A stretch of 64,000 nucleotides of DNA from Litsea cubeba (taxonomy: Eukaryota; Streptophyta; Magnoliopsida; Laurales; Lauraceae): NCBI GenBank assembly GCA_012931725.1, contig WHSA01000342.1:1-64000 (forward strand). Direction: 5' to 3'. How positions within the stretch are numbered: the first letter of the stretch is position 1; every line of letters begins with the position of its first letter. Under the pieces are notes generated by a model that saw only the letters and a list, made by a program, of their open reading frames with translations, was not told the origin of the DNA and did not search any database. Positions 10,751 to 22,158 of the stretch are shown here, piece after piece. A program made the position numbers and the translations under genes.

Positions 10751-12455
10751 TTCATAGTATCTGTGTTATAGTTTCTTGGATTAGATTGTGCATCCTTTGT
10801 ATTTGCTGAATTTCCTAACTTATACACATAAAGGGATAGATTTATGTTCTACATCTCCCCAGCAAACTCGTGGAGGGCTCGTCCTCGGGTGGTTGGCAGT
10901 CTGTCGGGGCTAAATTAATCATAATTTAAAATATGGTGTGTAAGGTTCACATTCATTCCCACAAAATGGAGGCGCCTGAGTCTAAGCATCACGTCTCTTT
11001 ACTACAATAGGCCATAGCCAATCTATAAGAAAAGCTTGTCGTGAAGTGTATGATTTTGTATTCATGAGAGAATAAACGAGCCCAAACATTTGTCAGTAAG
11101 ATCTTCTCTGTAAGTTTCCCAGCTGTAACTCAACTGGTTAGGGACACCAAAAGCCCCAAACTAGTGGACGAGACCGAAAGCTAGAAAGTCATCCGTGAAG
11201 GGAAAGAAAGGGACTAAATAATTATAGAGAAATGGGCTTGAGTAAATTTTTACCACTTTTGTTATTTATGTTGTGTAAGATAACAAAAAGTGGGCACTTG
11301 TTCCTTCGGAGATATATAGACAGTAGAACAAAATTCATAAACATTTGAAGATCCTTTGTGGTATTTATAGTTGTCTCCATGAAAATAGATTGAAAGATCA
11401 AAGGATCGAGTACTGGTATACCCATCTCAAAAAAAAAAAAAAAAACTTGGTTTGGGGTGTGACTTTCCTATTGCCAGAAGTGACTCAGCTCATTAAGATG
11501 AATTATATCAGTGTAAAGTCTTGCCCATAATCGTACCTTTTATAATAAATATCTGAAAATGAAATATTGATAAAATAAACATGCAAAAGACCAAAGAGAC
11601 CATAAGATTTTAATGTACTTGTATATGTAACAAGAATCCTACGCATGCTAACTCAGCTTAAACTTTTCTATCACCAGAAGTTACTCAGCTCGTTAAAATG
11701 GAATTATATCAGCGAAAGTTTTGCCCCAAACTCATGTGTTTTATAATTAATCTCTGAAAATGTAATATCTGATCAAATAAAAATACAAAGACCAAAAGAT
11801 TTTAATGGACTTGTCTATGGAAATTCGAGGATAGCCCTCATCTTAATAGTAACCTGTTATATAACGTAATTGGGAGTGACAACAAATTGATTTAACTCAA
11901 TTAGTAGTACTTAGCAACTTTTCTTATTTTAAACTAAGAGAGACAAATAAAACGTTCACAATGGTTTTCATTATGCTTTGTGGACAATACAGCGATGTCA
12001 TCATCAAAGCCTTTTTCCATCTATGCAGGGTCTACTTTTCAAGTTCTTCTTTTTAAACACCCTAACATAATCTAGCATTATATTTTGGATCAAAGATAAT
12101 CTTAGATCTAATTCAACTAATACCTCTCCGGGGGGGGACAATTATTTCATGGGGCGTAAAATCAGCACCCACACTTCCAGCCAATGCACCTACAAAGAAC
12201 ATTTTGAACAAAATTATGTCCACATTACTGAAGTTTTCATTCCTAGCATTTGGCACACATATTCATAATTTTATAGTAAAAGAACTAAGATTACATATCA
12301 AAATAACTATATGATAAGGCAATTTGTTGAAGATTCAATAGGCATTTTCTGAAATGGACAGATCATTAAGCTTGGAATGGAGCAGTTAAGGTTGGAATGG
12401 TCTGGCCTTGGGGGCACAGCAAAACGTACGACAATCATTGGGGGGTGGAGGTAAC

Positions 12456-14405
12456 GTGTCAGAAAATTTTTTTTATCGACGAAAATTAGCGTCGGAAAAT
12501 TTGTCACCGACGTTTAATATAAAACATCAGTAAAGGTTGGTAGACTTTTTTACTTTTTTTTAAAAATAATAATAATAATTTTTACCGATGAAAATTTCTG
12601 TTTTTTGCGACGAGAAATAATTATCCGTAAATTTTCCAATTTTTTTCCCTCTCCCCCACCGAAACCCCTCTTTTCACTCTCTCTTGCGCGCTCTTCTATT
12701 TATCTAAACAAGTTCCATGTTTATTTAGTTCTCTGTGTGAATGTGAATGGGGCATGGCAATGAAAATGGCCAAAACGTTGCATTGTAGTTTGAAAAGTGA
12801 AATGATCAATATGCCATTGATTTTAGGAGACAATGTCCATTGTTTTAAGCTCTTTCTTTTGGAAATTGTTATCATAGGAGCGACACCCAAATCAGTTTCT
12901 ATTATATCAAGACATTCTTTTTAATTTGCTGTTTCTGGATGAGGGCACTTGCAGTCTACTTAACCTTAGTTTATGCACATTTTCTTGATAGCTTTCACAT
13001 CATTGGACATTAGTAGGAAATAAATATAAACCATTTTCGAATGGCTTTCTTACAAATGTTCCCTTATTCCGACATGCTCAAACCATGATATAACCCGCAG
13101 ACATGGGACTTACATTAGCCCATGTCTCAACCAATTGACCCAAAGCCATGGCCCATGGGTGGTTTAAGTTGCAACTTTATTTAAAAGACCCTAATCTTTT
13201 AGAAATATCCATGTATATTTTAGAAATATCTATTTGTCTTTTGGCATTGACTTATATGCTATAACTGTTTATCCAGTTCCTGGATTAGTTTGTTTCCACT
13301 GACTCTGTTTTCTACAGTTCCCATAATAGGAGGCAACAAGTGAAGAAAGTTCCTCGCTAAAACCCATCGCTCGATGCAAATTACCCGCCAAGGGAAGATG
13401 AAGGTGCTGACACTGAAAAGGCAGTTACAGAGACAGTCTTAGAATCTTACTAAGATACTCAATCTGATGAAGGTGCTGACTTTAATGCAGTTATCAAAAA
13501 CTCTAATGGATCAGATTTTGGCAATTCAGATCTTTCTGTGGAGACAAAGTCTCGGGTATGATTCTGCAATCTGGATGGTACTTATGATGTGGATGTTGCT
13601 TTCAATGGCTATGATCTTATGGGAGTTTAAATGTTTCAGCTGAGAATAATTGGTTGTTAAAATGAAATAAATCTGCCATCATTATTCTTTGGTTGTGGTA
13701 AAGAAATGTCGAAACACAACGTAAGTTACCATTGACTAGATACTAATCAATCAAGTTTAGGAAAATGTTATTAAAAAGCATCAGAAACTAGAGAAGAAAG
13801 TTCTTAACATTTTGGGACCCCACTATCCATTGATCAAATTACCCAAGTTGTTCATTGACACAAGTAGGTGCTTTGGTGTACTTCCAAACTCACCTGAGAA
13901 GTTTTTGCTTTGGGTACCTAATATTGTTGGTTCTTATAGAACCTGTTTGTTTTTTTTTTTTTTTTTCAAGGGAATTCATGGAGTTGGCAAAATAAAAGAT
14001 GGTTATGTTTAGGGTCACAACTCTCTAATGTTTTAGTTTGGTTTAGGTTAAGAAGTCAGAAGTACTCTCTAATGTTTTGGTTTGGTTTGGTTTAGGCTTA
14101 GAACTCAAATGTTTTAATGTATCTTTTACTTTATTTAATGCATCCATTCTTTTTACTTTAATGTATCTTTTTTCCGTCGTTTGTTAGATGATTCATGTGC
14201 CATCTTATGGGAGGATATTTGTGGTCACTGTGAAAGTAAAATAGATTTTGAATGGTAGCTTATAGCAAGTATAAGTCAAGGTGATTCTACAAACACATGC
14301 TTTTGAAGCATACAACTCTTGGGCACAATTTTGAATGTGTACTTATATCATTAAAAGAAGGGCACACAGATGAAAAGGTCTTCTGATGGACAAGGGGGGC
14401 TAAAA
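12456..14405. other. No gene recognised; possible DNA-transposon end
   Basis: The AHL arm homology stops near 12455. The next 170 bp repeats motifs such as CGACGAAAATTAGCG and GTCACCGACG, the style of subterminal repeats in CACTA-like elements, but I see no CACTA terminus. Around 13,370-13,640 there is a codon-like stretch in which GATGAAGGTGCTGAC occurs twice, interrupted by stops; I do not recognise the protein. The rest is AT-rich. Confidence 0.4.
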
Positions 14406-14430
14406 AAAAAATCAGCACCACCCACACCCC

Positions 14431-14431
<1 letters not shown>

Positions 14432-14481
<50 letters not shown>

Positions 14482-14491
14482 ACACACACAC
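14432..14491 (+). repeat. Poly-C tract followed by (CA)n
   Basis: A run of about 36 C (14432-14467) runs into about 24 bp of CA repeat. The minus-strand ORF reading GGGGGG over it is an artefact. Confidence 0.95.
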
Positions 14492-16189
14492 CTGATTTGA
14501 CCCAGCCCAGATTTTATGGTTATCTAAATTATGTAAACTGTGTTGGATTGAATGTGAAAAAAGAAAATTATTCTTGACTGTTTATTGAAGAGTTCCTACT
14601 ACCAATGGAGAAGTGAAATTTTTTGCACTCGAGGGTCCATAGAAGAGAATTTTCTAAAAACTTTATTTGTCTTGATCTGTAGGGGTTGTTTCTTAGCAGA
14701 GTTGCAATTTGCACTCTGATTTTCCCAACATTCATATACAACAGAGAAGAAGAAACAAAAGAGGAAAAAAAAAAACGAAAGAGAGATGATTTAATAGTAT
14801 TAAAGCTTAATAATGGCCTTTTTTTGTGATTCAATCCGATGGTGAGTGATGGTTTAATGAGTGTAAAATTGAGCTTGATGCCAAATTTTATAGGTGGGTT
14901 GGTCAATGGATACACTTTGGCATGCTTGTAATTACAATTGGGCCTGATGCCAATGTTATCTTTCTTTCTTGGTATACTAGTCTTGGCAGTGCATGCAAAT
15001 GCAAGGAACATTATGGTGATTAAGAAAATTGGTGAGAAAATTAATTAAGAACGCTTTTTGTATTATCTTACCTGTGATGTCACATATACTCCAAGCAAAA
15101 GGCAGTGAATCAGGAACATGAAATGATGATTTTGTAGTATGTGTATCAGGTGACACTAATAGAAGTAGTATATAAATTAAGTATTTTGAGTGAAATTGCA
15201 ATCCTCACAGGTGGTGCTCATTTATTTAATGGAATTCATTTATTTTTTTCCATGGATTTAAGGACGAGTCTTCATTTATTTAATGGAATTCATGCTCTAG
15301 ATGATAGTTTTGAGGTCATGTCTCTTATTTGTTTTGATTGACGATGCATAGCAGCTCAATCTTTGACAATGTGAGTAGCAATCTAGTATTTTCTTTCCAA
15401 TTTCTTGATTTTTTACTGTTTTAAGAAATTACTTCTCTTTTCATATCATTAGGATTCTTTACAGGTGGAGTGCTCAACTAATAACTGAACTTTCGATACT
15501 TTACAGGTGGTTTGTGGGAAACGCGCGGGAGCCTTTACATGCTTGCTTGATGAAATGGGAAGATGACTCCCCTGATGCTTCCATATCTGGTGTAAAACCA
15601 GATTTCAAGGTCTCTTCACTTGGAGAAGTGTATTCATTATTGGAAGCAAATTTCAAACTGGCTCCTTGATATATCCCAAATTTTTTCGACAGTAGTGGAC
15701 GCTTATGATGTTTGAATACTTCAAATAAGCAATATACCATGTCATATTTTTAGGAAGGCAACTATGAATGTTCTTCAAGCTTGATTTATCTTTTCTTGCT
15801 CTTTATATTTGATAATTAATATATGTGGAAGGGAACAAAGAAGAGGTTCTTTTGATAAGTAATATATGTGGTAGGTACCTTCGCGAATAAATCCTAATGG
15901 AAGAAGACGAAAAGTGTGTGAATCTTGTAATGAACCAACAAGAGTTCCCTCATTTTTTGGTATTGATTTGATGGATAATCATTTTCATGTATTTTTTTCT
16001 CATGGCCTATCTAGCTTGTATAGACTGCAAGTTGAGTGTTTTTGTTTTTAACTGCAGGTCAAGTGTTTATTTGCAGGTTCTGTTTACATTTTTTATTTTA
16101 GTTTATTAATTTGTATTTGTAGCAATAAAAAAATATGGATTTAATTTTTTTAATAAAAAAATAATTAATTTTTTTTATAAAAAAAAAAA
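14492..16189. other. No gene recognised
   Basis: AT-rich sequence with short ORFs only. The longest (147 codons, minus strand, 14568-15011) is lysine- and serine-rich, without a family signature and with no splice-site support. TTTATTTAATGGAATTCAT occurs twice within 15,220-15,295. Confidence 0.45.
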
Positions 16190-16653
16190 ATTAAGGCGCA
16201 TCTTGCTAGCCGTAAATTAAAACTAGCCAATTCTTTAATGGCCTGCAATTGCAAGTTGTAAAACATACTTAATTACGGCTTGCATTTGGAGCTGTTAATC
16301 AGATTGTACACAACCCATTTACAGCCCACAAATGCAAGCTGTATAAAATATTTTTCGTTTTAAGTATTCACGGCTTACTACGTGTGCCTAAACTTAAGCA
16401 CACCAATGCTTTAACGGCACTCAGCTTGCGTTGTAAAAGTTTACTATTTACGGCCTGCTTAGTAGGCCATAAATCTGGTCCAAAAAGTCCTAAGAGCATC
16501 ATTTCAGCGTGCATTGATCCTACTTACGGCCTATATGCACGCTGTAATTACATGGAACCTTTTACGACAGGAGCTTTTACGGCACGACCCCGTGAGCCGT
16601 AAACTTACTTTTATGGCGCGCATTGCACGCTATAGAAGCCCTGAAATGTGTAG
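16190..16653 (-). mobile_element. CACTA-type terminus with a GCCGTAAA subterminal array
   Basis: Many short copies, in both orientations, of TTTACGGC/GCCGTAAA-like motifs fill 16,200-16,640. The block ends GAAATGTGTAGTG at 16653, whose complement begins CACTACACATTTC. That is the architecture of a CACTA (En/Spm-type) end. I could not find the opposite end or a transposase. Confidence 0.65.
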
Positions 16654-16794
16654 TGCCTTAAAGTAGATACTACTGCTTTCTATTCCAAATCTTGCATCTA
16701 TTTTGTCTTCCAAGACTATGTTTTTATTATTAGTCGTAAGTTATTGAATTGTAACAGATCGACTTAGAATTTGTGTTTTTCTTTGTTTGATAAG

Positions 16795-16876
16795 GTCAAA
16801 ACCACATCTCCTAAGAAGTACTTCATGAGGCCCAATACCGGCATTATACAACCTTGGGACTCATGTGTTGTCAAAG
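16795..16876 (+). pseudogene. Isolated VAP27/MSP-domain exon
   Basis: VAP27-type proteins are ER-anchored, with an MSP domain that links membranes to partners and cytoskeleton. This 82-bp exon encodes 27 residues that include KKYFMRPNTGIIQPWDSC, the core of the MSP domain and closest to the plant PVA4-like group. It has an AG acceptor (16793-16794) and a GT donor (16877), and its boundaries match the usual middle exon of VAP27 genes. No neighbouring VAP exons are visible; a CACTA end lies 141 bp upstream. Either a captured gene fragment or the remnant of a gene broken by transposons. Confidence 0.75.
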
Positions 16877-18719
16877 GTATCTTTTCAACTTGGTTGACAA
16901 TGTAGGGATAACTTGGATATAATCCAAGAATCACAATCGAAAGAAATCACTTTTGGGGTGATAATGGATTTCCTCTCCAAATCTATGTCTTCAATTGTTT
17001 TTAATAATCAAGGTCGAAATGACTTGAAAAAAGATTTTTTCTTTCAAGTCCCGCCTAATGTGGGTCCAAATGCATGTAGGAAAGAGCAGGCAGCCATCTT
17101 TTTTAAATACATCCCCATTAAGCTCATGTGGGTAAGAGTTTCAAGTCTCAAAAATTGTATTAATGATGAATCCAAGAACATAGTAACCAAGCGAATCTAC
17201 AAGAAATAGAAGATTTTTGTTTTGTCCGTTTTCCCCTTTTCTTTTCTTTTCTAAGTGTTGTGGAGAGATGTGAATATTCATGTCATGATTTTGAGTCAAT
17301 GATGATGGAAGTGTAGGATCAAGACCTTCCTTTGTGAATGGTGCTTGGCCTGAATATAACTCAGATTTTAGGAGTCGTTTGTTTGCAATGATTTACGTAT
17401 GTAAATGATTCACATCAGTAATTGTTACACATCATTGTGTTCATTTGTGCTCATTAGGTGGTGTGTAAATAGGAGCGACTATGATGTCAAGTGCTTATGA
17501 GTTATGACTAATATCTGATGGCAGCTTTTGTGATCAACATAATTAAACTATGAGTCAATTGATCAAATCGATTGAGCTCATGACTCTAAGATAGCTCATG
17601 CTCAAGTGAGATGCTATGAGCAGCCGGTGTCTTAAACTAGGAGACTAACAAACACCTGCTGAGCAAAATGATGGGTGGGATTGTTCAATTTAATTCATCC
17701 CTCTTATACACGTTCCCAATGCAGAGCTCTTTTACACCAATGAGCTATCCCAAGGCATAACTGTTCTATCTGAAGACCCTCAACCTTTGCCTGAGCTTTC
17801 ATGTCCAATAATTAATAGGGATGTTTGGGACGACCAATTGATGCAATACAGATCAAGACCAGTCCCAAGTCAACTGGGCCTTGTTTTGATCCATACTGCA
17901 TCACTAAGGGGATAGCCCGGTCCTGTATAAACTTATCTGAAGTATATACTTGCGATTGGGTTTCTGTTGAGTGTTTTTTGAAGCAGACATCATACATTTT
18001 TTAGATTAATAGATACTGGGTTAGACTGACACCTTGGAGGTCATTTTTTTTCCGCTAAACTTACGAATTGGGTTGAGGCACTAACTCTGTATTTATAACC
18101 GTAATTCCTATAATTTATGCAAGCAATTAATGCTCTAAGGCTTAGTGATCTATGCCATACATAAGTTGTTTATGAATCTATTCCCATATTTTGAAATCTT
18201 TCAGCTGTGTTGATGAGTTGCTGGGAATCTTCTAGATGTAATAGGTATTTCCCAGAAGTGTGGGAAATTGATGAGCATTTCATGTTGTTTTTGCACATGT
18301 TAGAAATTGAAATTAAGTTCTTTTGCACGTATTGGAACAGTGATTTGTAGTTTTTTTTTTTTATTGAAAGGGTAGAGAGGAGTGATGGATCTCTCAGAAG
18401 TGTGGTCAATTGCTGGCCTTTTCATATGCACCCATTGGAAACTATTCCCTTCTGTCTGCATGTGTACATTGGGATACTATCTTCATTTTTGTCTGGATGC
18501 ATGTGTGTGTAGCTCCATCTACTTGCTAGATGTCTCTTGTACATATGCCAAGTCTACATTCACTTAGTTGGGAGTATGTGGTTTATAACTATATCATTTC
18601 TTTATTTATTTCTGTCACTTCTGTTCTTGCTTCATCCATGTTTTTTTTAGTACCATGGTAGCTCTAGTTGTTCAAATTGCCTTTCATTTGGATATCTCTC
18701 CCTCTCTATATATATATAT
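16877..18719. other. No gene recognised
   Basis: A 98-codon plus-strand ORF (16913-17209) follows the VAP exon but does not resemble the next MSP exon, and I cannot name it. The remainder is AT-rich, with a short TA tract near 18,710. Confidence 0.4.
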
Positions 18720-19319
18720 ATTGGATTGGATTGGGATACAGGAAAAAAATTAAAAAATTATTTTTTAAAAAAAATATAAATGTTTTGCCGGCACAAAAAA
18801 AAAATGCCGGCAAAGTTTATAAAATTTATTTTGAAAACAAACTACTTTTCTCGGCGCAAAAAAACGTCGGCAAAAGGTTTCTAAATTTTTTTTTTTAAAA
18901 ATAACTTTTCCCGGCACAAAAAAATGCCGGCAAAAGGTTTCTAAATTTTTTTTTTAAAAAAATAACTTTTCCAGGCGCAAAAAAACGCCGGCAAAAGGTT
19001 TCTAAAATTTATTTTTTTAAAAAAAATAACTTTTTCCGGCGCAAAAAAATGCCGGCAAAAGTTTTTTCTAAAATTTATTTTTGAAAACAAAATACTTTTC
19101 CCGGCGAAATAAAATCTTTTGATGGCGAAATAAAATGCCGGCAATTCATAGCTTTTTTCCCCGATGCTAACCCTTTTTTGCCAGGAAAAAACGTTTTGCT
19201 GGCGTAGTTTTCCGGCAAATTGCCGGCACAACATAAATCGCCGGAAGATTTTTCCCCAGCGATTTAGTGACCTTTGCCGGCTCTTTTTAGCGTCCGGTAA
19301 AAGTGAAATTTCTTGTAGT
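18720..19319 (-). mobile_element. CACTA-type terminus with a GCCGGCAAAA subterminal array
   Basis: At least seven copies of a unit built on CCGGC-GCAAAAAAA-GCCGGCAAAAG occur at roughly 50-70 bp spacing. The block ends AGTGAAATTTCTTGTAGTG at 19319; its complement begins CACTACAAGAAATTTC, a classic CACTA terminus. It interrupts a gypsy LTR: the sequence resuming at 19320 matches the 3' LTR from about 25,092 on. The opposite end and the transposase were not found, and the first part of that LTR is missing, so deletion accompanied or followed insertion. Confidence 0.8.
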
Positions 19320-20013
19320 GCATGCTTTAAAAGGAATACATGTCATGTCAAATATTCATGTTTTATATCCGTTTATATGAACACAGGATCTTGGCAGATG
19401 TTCACGAATTTCTATACATCGTAATTATGTACAGCTTTTGATCAAATTAGCGTGATTTATCATATGTTTTATTCTTCAATATGCTGTTTATATCCTTTCA
19501 CCCGCCTGCCAGACCCGTCCATGTCTGACCCACTACTTTGGTACTCAGGTTCAGATTTATGCCCGAATAGTCGAGTGCACGTTTTGGCTATGGAGCCATG
19601 AGCTTGCAGGTGTTTTGTCGGCTATGTCGTATAGACATTGAGCTTGACATCGAAGCTACGTCACATATGGGGTAAGTGATTATTAGTTTGCTTTTGTATG
19701 ACTTTTATTAGCCATTTTCTCGGGATTGTAATTAATATACATTGTTATTTGTAACTTGAACATATTGGGAATGTAATATCCAGATACTGTCAACTATGTA
19801 TATTGTTTATAATGGTTTGTTCCAGTCTGATATGTTCATTAATATGATGGCAATATGTTAGTGGTTGAGTGTGACACGGAATCCAATGGCCACGGACTTT
19901 CGGGTCGCAACGCCACGAAAGCTTCTGCAAAAATATTCAGGATGTGTTGGAATGTATTATCCTCATTACTTAGCTCCCAATTTTTCAAAGCCCCCGAGTT
20001 TGGGGTCGTGACA
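19320..20013 (+). repeat. Gypsy 5' LTR, right-hand 0.7 kb only
   Basis: Matches 25,092-25,819 of the 3' LTR closely. Compared with it, this copy lacks about 40 bp near 19,970 (between two CAT triplets), a small deletion likely due to microhomology. Ends GTGACA at 20013. Confidence 0.85.
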
Positions 20014-20016
20014 GAC

Positions 20017-20029
20017 TGGTATCCAGAGC
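20017..20029 (+). promoter_or_regulatory. Gypsy primer-binding site
   Basis: TGGTATCCAGAGC lies three bases after the LTR end. It is the initiator-Met tRNA complement TGGTATCAGAGC with one extra C, so priming may be impaired. Confidence 0.8.
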
Positions 20030-22147
20030 GAGCAGGTTTCTAGGAAATAAAACACTCTAGGGAACTTAAAGACATGTGGTGAGGATCGTTAGATTTGTTA
20101 TCTTGTTTGACTAGATGTCGTTCTGTCGATTTTAGATTTATTTTCGTTTTGTCGGATTCGGACTTGTTTTTCTTCTAGTGGGGGAGACTCTCCTATGTCT
20201 CTTCCTTTTAGTTCTTGCTAGTGAATTTGGGGACCAAATTCTTTTCTAGTGGGGGAGGATTTAAATGTCTCCACAGCTACACATTCCGTCCCTTTTCCTT
20301 GTTTTAAATATAAAAACGCCAGAGAGTCAAAGTTTTGTGGTCTTAGCATGTGGTTCCTCGAAGGATTTGGCAAAGTTTTAGCTCTTTCGACGTCACAGAT
20401 ATTAGCAACAAGAGAAGAATTGTACATTTGTTAGTCAACAAGAGGCATGAGCAGCACTTCAAGACTGTTTGCAGCTGATTGAGAACATCATTGTGGCAAG
20501 CCAAAACAAGTAAGTACAGATGTTTGGGTGTGAACTTTAGCCGTTTCCTAAGTTAAGAGACTCCAGATACCAGACAAATGGTGGATTTCAGGAAGGTTGA
20601 GGTGACTTCAGTTGATAGAGCTTTCAAGTGGATGCCAAAAGTTAGAGATTCCTCGCGTATTGGTGACTTGTGATGGAAATTGTTCGAGGAGAGGTTCAGC
20701 AATTGTGGCTATGGTGTAAGTCGACTCAGCAGGATGCATCAGTACGTGGTTAAAAGCCAAGGAATTCAGTTTTCGACAGCAATGGAGAGGAGTTGTATCA
20801 GAATTGATTGTTACCCTGGTCACATGATAGAGTAGATTTTATGGATTCCATCGACTTGTAGAGCATCAGTTTGGGCAGAGTACAGATATGAGGTGAAGAA
20901 TCATAACATATGGACAAGGGCAGTTGAAAGATCCAGAAAAGAATGGCACATGTGCAAGGCTTAATGATAGTGAACCTTAAAACAAAAGGCAGAAGATTGA
21001 GCACCAAGGTTTGATTGGAGTAATTTCGGGATTTGAATATAGAGTTGTAACCGTTTGAGGTAGGGGTGTTAAAGAGAACAAACACGTTCGTCAGGAAGTC
21101 GATCATCGTGTAGAGGACCGATGGCCAATTGGGAAGAAAGAGTCAGAGTAATAAGAACTTTTGGTAGTGAAGAAAGACTTTATTCTAAGATTGTGGAACG
21201 AATCAACTCGCAAGGTTAGCCATGTATGCCTGAGTAGAAGACCGGAAGACTAGAGTTCGACGAATTGATAAAAAATTGAGTAGAGATCATCATGTTTAGA
21301 GATAATTTTCAGTTGGTAACTCCAAGGAGACATTCAGAGTTTGAGATTTTTTGAATTTGATGAGTTTTGTCAGAGAATTAATTGGGGATTTTCAACAAGT
21401 GCAGCCATGTGGAGGAGTAGACCCAGCAAGATATGTCATTTGTGTAGTTAGGAGCATTTGGAGTCAGATTTCAACAACTAATGAAGGAGTTGACTACAGA
21501 AAGGACTTCTACTTGATCGCCTGATAACGAAGATTTTACGGATTTTATTGACATGAGGAACATCGGACTTCAATGGACAGCAGAACATGAAGTCAGTTAT
21601 TTGGTTTTTGTTGGAAAAAGGCAGACTTGGCAGAACAGTTGCAAGAGTGAGTGCAGAACTTTAAATGCTGAAGAATGGTAAGGTATGAGCATGTTTAGTG
21701 TCAGAGACCGACTATGGTACAGAGGATGAAGAGCAACGAGCAGAAAGAGGTAGAGCTAGCAAGAGTTCACCATGAAGATTGTGCAGTGGATATGAGATCC
21801 CAGCTTCGACAGTTACGATGAAGCCGACAGAATTGTTCCAAGAATTTTCTTTACCAAGCTAGCTAGAAGCAAGAGACTTTGTTGAATTTAGAAGGAGTCA
21901 GAGTTGGCCAATTTCTTGAGCAGTCAGATTGGCAGGGCAGTGACAGATTCGAGCCACTGGAAGAATGTTTGACGACAGTTGATAGTTGACCGAAGAGTTC
22001 CATAGCGAGGATGACCCAGCGAGTTCAGATATTTTCGAGAGGACCGTTTTGGAGTTTTGATTTGTGGTTTTATTTTCGAGGTGCAGGATTAATGTCCCCA
22101 CTTGCTTTCGGATTTATTTAGTTCATTTGGAGGACCAGATATTCTAA

Positions 22148-22158
22148 GTGGGGGAGGA
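22148..22158 (+). promoter_or_regulatory. Polypurine tract
   Basis: GTGGGGGAGGA sits immediately before the TGTGAGAACC start of the 3' LTR; the plus-strand priming site for the element. Confidence 0.8.

Larger units (their letters stand above)
7867..11121. mobile_element. Nested retroelement block inserted in the left AHL arm
   Basis: The right arm runs uninterrupted where the left arm has this 3.25 kb insert. It contains a pair of about 370-bp direct repeats (8055-8425 and 10372-10750), a gypsy LTR end (about 8425-8674), a gypsy protease remnant (9301-9988) and a 361-bp LTR (9991-10351). 8,680-9,280 holds no gene I can name; 10,750-11,121 shows nothing recognisable. The order suggests at least two rounds of insertion and deletion. 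Confidence 0.7.
4049..12189 (-). pseudogene. AHL-like PPC-domain gene, left copy, four exons, 5' part missing
   Basis: AHL proteins are nuclear AT-hook factors that bind AT-rich DNA and oligomerise through a PPC/DUF296 domain. Four minus-strand exons encode a PPC domain, with boundaries where plant intron-containing AHL genes have them: exon A 12189-12124 (GADFTPHEIIV), B 7661-7536 (RRQTIYVLSGTGSITNISLK), C 4558-4397 (YKILSLSG; 54 codons) and D 4087-4049 (VVVGSS, stop TGA). All have AG acceptors, and A-C have GT donors. Exon A has a run of eight C that adds one base relative to the right copy and shifts the frame before the splice site. The A-B intron holds about 3.3 kb of nested retroelements and the B-C intron a 2.06 kb copia fragment. 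I saw no RGRP AT-hook exon upstream; the arm ends near 12455. Probably a pseudogene or an incomplete gene. Confidence 0.85.
3740..12455 (-). repeat. Left arm of a large inverted duplication (AHL-like locus)
   Basis: The reverse complement of this region matches 59,630-63,295 in blocks in the same order: 3.75-4.73 with 62.4-63.3; 6.80-7.87 with 61.3-62.4; 11.12-12.46 with 59.6-61.3 kb. Gaps in the match are retroelement insertions present only in the left arm (4736-6795 and about 7867-11121). Matched blocks include exons and introns, so this is a genomic duplication, not a retrocopy. Identity looks high but was judged by eye. Confidence 0.9.

Noticed and set aside
12307..12507. Possible AT-hook exon of the left AHL copy
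   Set aside because: The frame shows no RGRP core, and the matching right-arm sequence (59.65-59.76 kb) has stops. Homology there is simply part of the duplicated arm.
14568..15011. 147-codon minus-strand ORF
   Set aside because: No recognisable domain, composition like AT-rich spacer, no splice or promoter support.
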